A program made the position numbers and the translations under genes. Positions 34,901-41,121 of a DNA stretch of 41,121 nucleotides are shown here, one piece after another; within the stretch, counting starts at the first letter, position 1; every line of letters begins with the position of its first letter. A model generated the notes under the pieces. It worked only from the letters and a program-made list of their open reading frames with translations, searched no databases and was not told the origin of the DNA. The DNA is from JBGSIC01 sp041751875 (GTDB lineage: Bacteria; Bdellovibrionota; FAC87; UBA2466; JACKAF01): positions 1 to 41,121 of the forward strand of contig JBGSIC010000005.1 in the NCBI GenBank assembly GCA_041751875.1, read 5' to 3'.

Positions 34901-36365
34901 GGGAATGTTTCCTATTGCACTGGGTTTGGGAGATGGGGGGCGTATTCTCCAACCGCTCGGCATTACGGTAAGCGCCGGTTTGTGGGTATCGACGGCTTTG
35001 ACACTTTTCTTGGTTCCCGCTCTGCAAGTGAGTTATTTGGAGTGGCAGGCACGGGAGAAGACTCCCTTTCGCTTTTGGGGCTTCCTTAAACCGGGGCGAC
35101 TACAGCCAAGCCCCGCGCTTTGGATTGTTTGCTTGGGTGCCGCCGCTTTTGCCTACGAGGCTCTCGGCAATCCGCTTCCGATGGATCAAGCTATCAAAGC
35201 CATTTTGGATCGAAGTCCCGAGATTTCTGGCCAACAGTCGCAGGTGGATGCCACTCAGGCACGCAACGTACCAGCACACCTGGCCCATTTACCCAGCCTG
35301 ACGTTGACGGGAAACTACGAGACGGGCCGACGCGCGATGAGCTTTGGTTCGACTGCCAGCGCCTGGGGAGCGGAGGCTACACTCAAGCTTAACCTCTTTC
35401 GATTCGGCGCGCTTCAAGCAGGTAGCAATCGTGCTTCCGCCCGGGAAGAACGGCAGGAATGGCAACTTAAACAAGTTAGCATTCAAGCTGAGGCAGGGGC
35501 TGTCGAAAGCTTGCTCGCCTATATCAGTGCTCTCAAACAAGAATTTATCCGAAAGCGCAGCACGGAGATTCGTGATTCCGCGCTAGCGATCGCAAAGCAG
35601 CGCTACCAAAAAGGGCTGTTGGCTCAGGAAGAAGTCGATAAAGTGGCCATAGATAGGGACAACGCAGTTGCCACGCTAAAAGACGCCCAAGTTACTAGCC
35701 TTCGCGCGCAGTCCGCGCTTCAAGTCCTTTTGGGCCACACCAATGTTGAGCTCGATTGGCCATGGATTACCCGCATGCAGAAATTCAAGATTGCTTCGGG
35801 AGATCCGGAAGCGCTGCGCACCCGACCGGATTGGCAAGCAGCTGAAGCGAACCTCCGTTCGCGCTACCATCAAAAAAATGAAGCCTTAGGTGAAATTTTT
35901 CCGTCCTTAGATTTTGCGGGAAGTTATGGCTACGCAAATAACCGCGCAATAGGCTTGTCCGGTTCCTTGTGGACTGCCGGAGTATACCTTACCGTCCCTC
36001 TTTTTGATCGGTTGACTGAAGTTAGCGAGTACCGAGAGCAGATCTATCTTGCTTCGGCCGCCGAAGCAGAGCTCGAAGCGGTCAGACGTAGGGCGAAACA
36101 AGAGTGGCAAATTGTTCAGGGACAGTTTCCAATTGCTTTGTCGACGGCGCAGATGCGTGAGAACACGGTCAAAATTTCGCAGCGCTTGTACGATACTAAT
36201 CTTCAGCGCTTCCGGCGCGGACTCGTTAACGTGAACGATCTGATGCAAGATCAAGATCGACTTCTCGATTCCGAAATTTTGCTCGTTCGAGGATGGGAAC
36301 GGGCTCACCTAGGGTACTCGGACTACTGCCACACACTAGGCAAACTTATCCCTCAATGTCCTTAG
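31965..36365 (+). CDS. RND efflux permease fused to a TolC-type outer membrane factor
   Basis: 1466 residues in one uninterrupted frame. Residues about 1-1030 are an RND permease with the two repeated membrane halves: N-terminal PISLFPNSSKPEV, and TM4 LSAGMNVDASVVVMEN, where only one acidic residue (Asp402) stands in place of the Asp pair of AcrB-type pumps. TM10 has ILLNGIAVANSILLVDF, with Ala for the relay lysine. Residues about 1060-1466 are an outer membrane efflux protein: DQAIKAILDRSPEISG, VESLLAYISALKQEF, AIAKQRYQKGLLAQEE and LYDTNLQRFRRGLVNVNDLM are TolC-family repeats. Between them ALWIVCLGAAAFAYEALG (about 1051-1068) is a hydrophobic segment. The start is TTG, overlapping the adaptor stop. 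A separate protein would need a start codon in frame, and only a TTG at Leu of YLEW fits, with no ribosome binding site. Confidence 0.9.
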   Translation: MKSVYSSPLRVYLILGALALAGVYCGLKLPISLFPNSSKPEVHVGIPYGNLTNQEFLYAHGISIERRLENLETDSVKVTRVQANYGGNDAEYTVEFEWGTPARTALNEVTNVINSFSSELPKESRDNRWIWYNNENSGFFAASFFSSKRSLDDLYKIIEPAFKAQLSTVADAENTNIWNPTHKEIRITPHPESMAAFQLLPKHISSALDTYLTSYRGGSIQMGYQKFQIQVPRISSSIEGFGQMPITTPTGKTLHLSDIAEIDYAPSSIYSNSFKTNGAPSLILFASPMSGGNVKRMAEDIIKIIEKTMKTLPDDIQYRILVDPSEFVRSAVRNVIHEVFIAAFIAVAVLLFFIGSFRNVFTAAIEIPLSMVLAFILMRLFNMNLNLISLGGLALSAGMNVDASVVVMENIIRHFEMAPGPHSYRERLDLICKAVREVWLPVVASTVASLVVFLPLAFTSELTNAVLGDLAKAVVFSHGFSAIVALILVPTIRLQLLGTEKPHAPKPPSRIQRFLSRVENGYAHLLEKFLDSKAPKRLLYGGLPLVLALLVVLVLPRLPREIVGKPDTDWLILGIHTRGNTLNSQMEQQTMEVERELLRSFSDEVLYTFTQVRGANRSTIMSRLKDKSRMNIVWKKMEEKFKNSPTTEYWTDAWNPSELKIPDPPDLKVVVRGGTPEFQTEAATRVYDTLQETKMYGNYRRYPHFARDRGITLRPYPEQWSNLQKVAPDLTTADVSDLLRVATDGRKIGYLPIDGKNTDIVLRYPTDRYSTAEDIGALPLGVGSKIIPLKALASVEIEAVPPTIFRENEQTMVAIDGRVAKGKEGTRALALAKAKEAIAQWREKEPEYKEISVTFEEPSVELNQALKQLAFAVSVSVALIFLTILLQFGSLAPTLLILVSIPLGLIGVISALAIFNSTLSLNSALGVILLNGIAVANSILLVDFIRRLTEQGMAPRIAAVEASRKRLRPILITSLTTILGMFPIALGLGDGGRILQPLGITVSAGLWVSTALTLFLVPALQVSYLEWQAREKTPFRFWGFLKPGRLQPSPALWIVCLGAAAFAYEALGNPLPMDQAIKAILDRSPEISGQQSQVDATQARNVPAHLAHLPSLTLTGNYETGRRAMSFGSTASAWGAEATLKLNLFRFGALQAGSNRASAREERQEWQLKQVSIQAEAGAVESLLAYISALKQEFIRKRSTEIRDSALAIAKQRYQKGLLAQEEVDKVAIDRDNAVATLKDAQVTSLRAQSALQVLLGHTNVELDWPWITRMQKFKIASGDPEALRTRPDWQAAEANLRSRYHQKNEALGEIFPSLDFAGSYGYANNRAIGLSGSLWTAGVYLTVPLFDRLTEVSEYREQIYLASAAEAELEAVRRRAKQEWQIVQGQFPIALSTAQMRENTVKISQRLYDTNLQRFRRGLVNVNDLMQDQDRLLDSEILLVRGWERAHLGYSDYCHTLGKLIPQCP

Positions 36366-36373
36366 AGATGTTT

Positions 36374-36874
36374 CTAAGGTGCGTACGCCATCTGTAGTGG
36401 TAACTCGTAACGGTAATCGACAAATTTTATCCAACCCTTAACATCACCCGGATTGTTATCCCATTCGTCGAATCTAATTTCTACTTTTGAGTTTAGCTTG
36501 ATTCCTTGGACCACTTCTTCGTAAGATCCGAAGTAAGTGTAGTAGCGCAGAATGTTCTCAGGTTCTTCCTTAATACTTTGATCCGTGTATACGACGAAGG
36601 TGCGTTCAAGTTTTATCTGGACCGGAAGGGCCCCGGTTCGTGTGATCAGCAAATACCCATTGGTCACTGGACAACGGTGCGAAGTCCACTTGGTTCCGAC
36701 TACCGTTTTTTTGCATTCCTCCAAGCTGCCTGGAGAAAATTGCACTTCCCGGTGGGTAGCCAATCCTTCAATCACCACCCCATTCATTCGTGCAAGATAT
36801 TTTACCGGCTGCGTATCGCTCGCAGCAACACTCACTCCACTCATCACAAAAAAGAATCCCATTAAAAGGCGCAT
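36374..36874 (-). CDS. Small exported protein of unknown function
   Basis: From ATG at 36874, with GGGAGGG upstream, the product is 166 residues beginning MRLLMGFFFVMSGVSVAAS, a signal peptide. A longer frame to 37099 contains no signal and overlaps the divergent YjbQ gene, so I reject it. Two cysteines (ECKKT, HRCPV) may pair. The C-terminus is rich in aromatic residues and beta-like. It lies tail to tail with the efflux fusion gene (8 bases apart). Not recognised. Confidence 0.7.
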   Translation of the reverse strand: MRLLMGFFFVMSGVSVAASDTQPVKYLARMNGVVIEGLATHREVQFSPGSLEECKKTVVGTKWTSHRCPVTNGYLLITRTGALPVQIKLERTFVVYTDQSIKEEPENILRYYTYFGSYEEVVQGIKLNSKVEIRFDEWDNNPGDVKGWIKFVDYRYELPLQMAYAP

Positions 36875-36998
36875 AGTCCCCTCCCCAAGCAGATACGATG
36901 GGAGCGACCGCAGCCGTTGACAATATGCGGAGTGGCGATGAATAGAACTAGGGTGTGTCATTTTCTTCCCCGTTCTCTCTCTATTATAAGGAGAAACC

Positions 36999-37409
36999 GT
37001 GCGCAGTTTTACAGAGTACTTGTGGTTTGAAACAGCCGAACGGCGGCAACTTATTAATATAACGCATAAACTGGACGAACTGGTCGCGCGAGCAAACATT
37101 CAAGAAGGCTTCTGCCTAGTTTCAGCGATGCACATTACAGCGGGTATTTGGGTGAACGATGAGGAATCCGGGCTCAAGGAAGATTTAATGGAATGGTTGG
37201 AAAGACTCGCACCCTTTGCCGATTACCGCCACCACCAAACAGGTGAAGACAATGGCGATGCGCACCTAAAAAGAACGCTAACTCACCATCAGACAATGCT
37301 ACCCATTACCAAAGGAAAGCTGGACCTCGGCCCCTGGGAACAAGTTTTTTACGCGGAATTTGATGGGCGCCGAAAAAAGCGTGTTGTCGTAAAAATGATG
37401 GGGGCCTAA
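36999..37409 (+). CDS. YjbQ / UPF0047 family protein
   Basis: 136 residues. The GTG start at 36999 has AAGGAG six bases upstream. Conserved motifs are MHITAGIWVNDEE and YRHHQTGEDNGDAHLKRTL, with the histidines that bind metal or phosphate in this small hexameric family (bacterial YjbQ; some members have thiamine-phosphate-synthase-like activity). Length is exact for the family. Its stop lies five bases from the convergent CDF gene. Confidence 0.93.
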   Translation: MRSFTEYLWFETAERRQLINITHKLDELVARANIQEGFCLVSAMHITAGIWVNDEESGLKEDLMEWLERLAPFADYRHHQTGEDNGDAHLKRTLTHHQTMLPITKGKLDLGPWEQVFYAEFDGRRKKRVVVKMMGA

Positions 37410-37413
37410 TAAC

Positions 37414-38307
37414 CTATTGGTGACAGCCTTCCCAAGACGGATGTTCGAACCCACTGAGTTCTATTTGTAGAGTCGCGTGGTGAATTTCAAATTTATCTCG
37501 CAGTAAAACCGTAAGGGAATCGAGCACCAGATGCGTATCGGTGTTTTGTTTGACAGAAATATGGGCGCTTAAGGCCGTGACCCGGCTGGTGAGAGTCCAG
37601 ACATGCAAATCATGGATGCCAACGACATCAGGATGACTTTCCAAAGCCTGGCGAACAGAGTCCACCTGAATATTTTTAGGAGCCCCTTCCAGTAAAACAT
37701 TTACACATTCGGTGAGAAGCTTCCAGGAATTGACCAAAATCAGAACAGCAATCAAAACCGAAATGACCGGATCCGCCAACTTCCACCCGACCAGCCAAAC
37801 AAGTAAGCCCGCAACTATCGCCGACAAAGACCCCAACGTATCACTGATTACATGCAGGCGCACCGCTCGCATGTTCAAGCTGTGCTCACTTCCATGATGA
37901 GTTAGGTAGAGTGCAATGAGATTCACTACAAGTCCACCTGCCGCGATCAAGGTCATCCACATTCCCTGAATTACGCGCGGCTCATTAAACCGGGAATAGG
38001 CTTCGTAGAAAATCCAAACTGAAACGGCGACCAGAAGTGCGCCGTTTACAAGAGCGGCTAAAATCTCTGCACGGTAGTAGCCGTAAGTTTTTTCCGCTGT
38101 CGCCGGTTTCCTCGCTACCCACATTGCAAACAGGCTGAGACTGATCGCAGCCACATCCGTCGCCATGTGACCCGCGTCTGCTAAAACCGCGAGTGATCCG
38201 CTCATCCAACCACCAACGATCTCCGCAAACATATAAAAAAGCGAAAGAATTAAAACAAAAACGAGGGCTCTAAAACTGGAGTGGTGGTGGTGGTCGTGAT
38301 CCGACAT
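37414..38307 (-). CDS. Cation diffusion facilitator (CDF) transporter, zinc-type
   Basis: From ATG at 38307 the protein is 297 residues beginning MSDHDHHHHSSFRAL; a longer frame from 38385 would overlap the upstream gene. Six membrane segments are visible. The metal site in TM2 is LADAGHMATDVAAI (His and Asp), repeated in TM5 as RLHVISDTLGSLSAI. The cytosolic C-terminal domain has VGIHDLHVWTLTSRV and FEIHHATLQIEL, typical of CzcD/ZitB-like exporters. The N-terminal His run may bind zinc. It expels zinc or similar cations across the inner membrane, proton-driven. Seven bases separate it from the upstream DUF309 gene, so they share a transcript. Confidence 0.93.
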   Translation of the reverse strand: MSDHDHHHHSSFRALVFVLILSLFYMFAEIVGGWMSGSLAVLADAGHMATDVAAISLSLFAMWVARKPATAEKTYGYYRAEILAALVNGALLVAVSVWIFYEAYSRFNEPRVIQGMWMTLIAAGGLVVNLIALYLTHHGSEHSLNMRAVRLHVISDTLGSLSAIVAGLLVWLVGWKLADPVISVLIAVLILVNSWKLLTECVNVLLEGAPKNIQVDSVRQALESHPDVVGIHDLHVWTLTSRVTALSAHISVKQNTDTHLVLDSLTVLLRDKFEIHHATLQIELSGFEHPSWEGCHQ

Positions 38308-38314
38308 GATCGGA

Positions 38315-38674
38315 TTATTCCAGAAAGGGTAGCTTAAAGAAAGGGAGTTCGACCTCTTCCCGGGCGAGCTTTTTCTGCAATGCAATTTCGAAATCGAGAA
38401 TCTGATCTTTCAACTTTTCTACGTTGATCGGCCGAGATTGTTCTTTTCCCCGATCCAAATACCCCAACGCCGTGGCAAATAGGCTACGGGTGCCTTTCCA
38501 GTTCTCATTGGTGGCGTGGTGGAGTCCGACCGCCGTCTGAATCATCCCCTGCAAAAAATAATAGCGCGCTCCCTGAGCTTCGGCCCAAAGATCCTCCCAG
38601 ACCTCATGGGCCTCAAAGTACTCTCCCGCATCGAAGCAGTGACATCCTTCCTGGAATTTGGTTTCGTCTTCCAT
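38315..38674 (-). CDS. DUF309 protein
   Basis: 119 residues, the family's usual size. The signature AGEYFEAHEVWEDLWAEAQG is present with EAHEVWEDLW, followed by FLQGMIQTAVGLHHATNENW; the two histidine-bearing helices fit DUF309. Function is not known. No clear ribosome binding site precedes the ATG at 38674. It is the first gene of a two-gene unit with the CDF transporter. Confidence 0.88.
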   Translation of the reverse strand: MEDETKFQEGCHCFDAGEYFEAHEVWEDLWAEAQGARYYFLQGMIQTAVGLHHATNENWKGTRSLFATALGYLDRGKEQSRPINVEKLKDQILDFEIALQKKLAREEVELPFFKLPFLE

Positions 38675-38920
38675 TAAATTAATGCGTAGCGTTAGCGATA
38701 AGACTTACCTTCACATAAACGTTCCCGAGAGCCAATGGGCAAATTGTCACACAAAACCTGGGAAAACAGTCTCCCAAATGACAATGGGTCTATGATAGGC
38801 TGCATCATTGTGGCTTTGGTATTAAAATTACAAGAAAAATTTCTCTGGCCCATTCCTTGCAGCATGTCTAGCGAAGACCGTCTTATTTCATTGTGCGCTT
38901 CGCATTAATTTTCTTACACC
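38675..38920. other. 246-bp divergent intergenic region before gspC
   Basis: The upstream regulatory region of the type II secretion genes and of the DUF309/CDF unit. I find no convincing promoter pair, RNA gene or palindrome. No Shine-Dalgarno sequence is visible at the gspC ATG. Confidence 0.4.
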
Positions 38921-40036
38921 ATGTGGAAATTTTTTAAAAAACTTTTCGGGCGCGGCCCGGAAAAGGATTCCCTCGACGACGACAACTGGGATCCGGAGAT
39001 TCACGGTGATTTTCACGACGATCGAAGCTTATTCGGAAAATGGCGCGACGCGTTTAAAAAGTACTCCCGGCCCACGGGAATCAAGGAAGGTGCTCGCAAA
39101 ATCAAAGGCCGAGCAAAGAAGTGGCGCGAAAGCGAGTCCTTTAACGTTGAGAGTCTGAACCTAAGTAAACTTACCGCTAAGTCTACTTGGATACGGTGGA
39201 GCTTGGTGGTGCTTGCTCTCTATTTGCTTAGCGAAGTGGTTGCACGTTATGTTGCCGTGCTCGTGCGGCCGACCTTCGTGGCGATTCGCCCGACAACGCC
39301 GAAAGTAGCGCGTAAAGCACCCACGGAGGACTACGGAAGTATTTTGAACCGCAACATGTTTAACGTAGAGGGTAAGATTCCTGATCCGTTCGATCAAGGC
39401 ATGCTTGATTGTTTTTCCCAAGCAGTCCGGTCTAGCCGACCGTTGGAGCTGCTCGGTACCATCGTCATGAAGAACGAGGATTACTCAGTGGCATTGGTTC
39501 AAGAAGGGGGAAACCCGGAAGCCGTGGCAGTTAAACGCGAAGACAATTTCCTCGACAAGTACCAAGCGCTTAAAGTTGACCGCCAACGTCTCTGCTTCCA
39601 AGTCAAAGCCACACAAGACCTTGAATACATCGAAGTCAAAGATGACTCGCCGGCGATGCGCATGGGCAACCAAGAGCTGCAAAGCAAAAATGTAGGCATC
39701 AACGCCAATTCAGAAGACAATTTCACCATCAAGAAATCCTTCTTGGATGACAAGCTTGGCAACCTAAACGAAATCTTGCAAAGTGCTCGCGCCGTTCCCT
39801 ATGTCGACGGTAGTGGGGCTTTTAAAGGCTTCCTTATTCAAAGCATTCAGGAAGATTCTGTTTTCTTTGATTTGGGCGTCCGCCAAGGTGACGTGCTCAA
39901 TGGCGTCAACGATATCAAATTGGACAACGCGGGTAAGGGTTTAGAAGCGTTTCAACGCCTTCGCAACTCACCGAAGATTACCTTAGAAATTACCCGCGGC
40001 GGACAGCAAAAAACTTTGGAATATCAGGTGCAATAA
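38921..40036 (+). CDS. gspC: Type II secretion inner-membrane protein GspC
   Basis: 371 residues. One membrane helix at about 91-113 (WSLVVLALYLLSEVVARY) separates a long, highly charged cytoplasmic region from the periplasmic part. The HR region opens with SILNRNMFNVEGKIPDP and has PLELLGTIV. The C-terminal PDZ domain is FLIQSIQEDSVFFDLGVRQG followed by DVLNGVNDI, then LRNSPKITLEITRGG. GspC links the inner-membrane platform to the GspD secretin. The cytoplasmic segment of about 90 residues is longer than the usual 15-30, and is rich in Lys/Asp. The gene order gspC-gspD is standard. Confidence 0.92.
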   Translation: MWKFFKKLFGRGPEKDSLDDDNWDPEIHGDFHDDRSLFGKWRDAFKKYSRPTGIKEGARKIKGRAKKWRESESFNVESLNLSKLTAKSTWIRWSLVVLALYLLSEVVARYVAVLVRPTFVAIRPTTPKVARKAPTEDYGSILNRNMFNVEGKIPDPFDQGMLDCFSQAVRSSRPLELLGTIVMKNEDYSVALVQEGGNPEAVAVKREDNFLDKYQALKVDRQRLCFQVKATQDLEYIEVKDDSPAMRMGNQELQSKNVGINANSEDNFTIKKSFLDDKLGNLNEILQSARAVPYVDGSGAFKGFLIQSIQEDSVFFDLGVRQGDVLNGVNDIKLDNAGKGLEAFQRLRNSPKITLEITRGGQQKTLEYQVQ

Positions 40037-40064
40037 ACAGGTAGCAGAACCCTAGGAAAAAGCT

Positions 40065-41121
40065 ATGAGCCTTCGCCCTCACCGTCAAAGCACTCCCTTC
40101 AAAAAGCTCCTCTGCGGAGTATTGTGTCTCTCCTTGTGGATGAGCCCTCTCTCAGTGGTCGCTGAGCAGCAACCTTCCAACCCGTTTGGAAATTTAAAAG
40201 GTAGACCACAGCCTCCTGGCGCTCCCGCAGGCGGTGGGCAGGGAAATTTCAACGAAGCCGACGACTTTGATGCGGATGAAGACTTTGGATTTGAACCGCC
40301 CGCTAATACCGGTGCACCTCCGGCCCTAAACCGTCCCGTAAGTCCTCCGCGCTCCAACGCTCCGGTCACGGCGCCGCCACGACCAGGAAATGCGAATAAT
40401 TCAGGCAATCGCCCGTTTAACCCGTCGCTCTCAGGTACTCGTGGCACTCCTCCGGCCGCAGCAAGTGAAGGAGGCGCCAAGAACACCAGTCCGCAACGTC
40501 TCGCTGACTACCTCGAACTCGATGCCTCGGTGAAGGGCCTTCAGGTAAAAAATTTCGACCTACAAGAACAAGATATCCGCAACGTCGTAAAGCTGATCAG
40601 CAAGTGGACAGGGAAGAATTTTATTCTTGATCAAAAAGTGCGCGGTAAGATCACGATCTTAGGCCCCAGCCAAGTCACCCTTCAGGAAGCGTATCAGGCA
40701 TTTCTATCGTCGCTCGCTGCGAACAGTTTAACGACCGTGGAAAGCGGAAAGTTCATTCGGATTATTGAATCGGCCGAGGCTCGTCGCGCTCCCTTGAAAA
40801 CTTACACCGGCGACTACGCTCCCGATGATGATCAATTCATCACACGCATTTTCCAGCTCCAGTACATCAACGCCGACGAAGTACAACGTGAGTTCCGCGA
40901 CATGACGACTCGTCAGGGAAAACTTTTCGCGTACGAACCCACGAACTCCGTCATCATCACAGATACCGGTTCCAACATTAAGCGCATCAAAGAGATTCTG
41001 GATGCAATGGACATCCCGACGTTTGAAACTACCTTGCACATGTTGCCGATTCGCTACAGCTCTTCTAAAAAGATTGCTGACCTGTTGGACAATATCTATG
41101 GTTCAGCAGTCACCGCAGGTC
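40065..41121 (+). CDS. gspD: Type II secretin GspD, N-terminal part, cut by the window end
   Basis: ATG at 40065 has AGGAAA nearby and lies 28 bases after gspC. The frame stays open for 352 codons to the window end. It begins MSLRPHRQSTPFKKLLCGV, a signal peptide cleaved near VVAE. Residues 35-155 are an unusually long Pro/Gly/Asn-rich linker (PPRPGNANNSGN). The N0 domain follows: VKNFDLQEQDIRNVVKLISK and KITILGPSQVTLQEAYQAFL; then N1, IFQLQYINADEVQREF with TNSVIITDTGSNIKRI, and the start of another N-domain (LPIRYSSSKKIADLL). These are the secretin's periplasmic domains. The barrel-forming C-terminal region is outside the window. Confidence 0.93.
   Translation, partial: MSLRPHRQSTPFKKLLCGVLCLSLWMSPLSVVAEQQPSNPFGNLKGRPQPPGAPAGGGQGNFNEADDFDADEDFGFEPPANTGAPPALNRPVSPPRSNAPVTAPPRPGNANNSGNRPFNPSLSGTRGTPPAAASEGGAKNTSPQRLADYLELDASVKGLQVKNFDLQEQDIRNVVKLISKWTGKNFILDQKVRGKITILGPSQVTLQEAYQAFLSSLAANSLTTVESGKFIRIIESAEARRAPLKTYTGDYAPDDDQFITRIFQLQYINADEVQREFRDMTTRQGKLFAYEPTNSVIITDTGSNIKRIKEILDAMDIPTFETTLHMLPIRYSSSKKIADLLDNIYGSAVTAG

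Noticed and set aside
35000..35120. Frameshift or missed stop between RND permease and outer membrane factor
   Set aside because: The frame reads smoothly through the junction with no broken codon pattern, and neither part is truncated. Only resequencing could fully exclude it.
36875..37099. Longer N-terminus (75 residues) for the small exported protein at 36374-36874
   Set aside because: It contains no signal peptide and overlaps the divergent YjbQ gene's promoter and start, whereas MRLLMGFF at 36874 has a strong site.
40085..40486. 133-residue Pro/Gly-rich minus-strand frame
   Set aside because: It is the antisense of the low-complexity GspD linker. GspD has the family motifs and ribosome binding site.

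Overview
The window looks like part of a compact chromosome of a free-living or predatory Gram-negative bacterium, most likely of the Bdellovibrionota (former Deltaproteobacteria) type. The grounds are a type II secretion gspC-gspD pair, many exported proteins and lipoproteins of unknown function, a LysM-bearing lytic transglycosylase, a lipid cluster that starts with an alpha-oxoamine synthase, and very tight gene packing. This placement is an inference from gene content; no 16S gene is present. No CRISPR array, prophage or recognisable defence island was seen.

Layout. Bases 1-6563: the end of purT, a 48-residue Lys/Arg-rich protein, and a REP-associated tyrosine transposase (RAYT) bracketed by two near-identical 33-nt hairpin repeats. 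A four-gene minus-strand operon follows: a haem-motif DUF1592/DUF1585-like protein, a lipoprotein, a Tat-exported DUF1501-like protein and a di-haem lipoprotein. Bases 7018-13391: a ferredoxin-NADP reductase-like flavoprotein and a DUF2905 protein, then a minus-strand lipid set of alpha-oxoamine synthase, cyclopropane-synthase-like methyltransferase, acyl carrier protein, fatty acyl-AMP ligase and fatty acid desaturase. Together these could activate a fatty acid, load it on the carrier, condense it with an amino acid and modify the chain, as in bacterial sphingolipid-like synthesis.

Bases 13530-25504: a MltD-like lytic transglycosylase, a stand-alone 5'-3' exonuclease, a multi-pass membrane protein, an exported HAD-fold protein paired with an exported metallophosphoesterase that carries three HTH-like repeats, two small exported proteins, an M14 carboxypeptidase and an SGNH-type protein. 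Bases 25622-29636: a LysM/outer-membrane-barrel fusion, two dockerin-type lipoproteins and a seven-repeat FG-GAP propeller protein. Bases 29651-29963: one intact tRNA-Lys(CTT) with decayed tRNA copies on both sides.

Bases 30294-41121: an exported protein, then an efflux system made of a periplasmic adaptor that lacks the usual alpha-hairpin and a 1466-residue protein joining an RND permease to a TolC-type outer membrane factor. Next come a small exported protein, a YjbQ-family protein, a cation diffusion facilitator and a DUF309 protein. The window ends with gspC and the 5' part of gspD.

The two observations most worth following are the RND-outer membrane factor fusion with its hairpin-less adaptor (31057-36365) and the amino-lipid cluster (8001-13391). 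The RAYT and its flanking repeats, and the exported HTH/phosphoesterase protein, come next.
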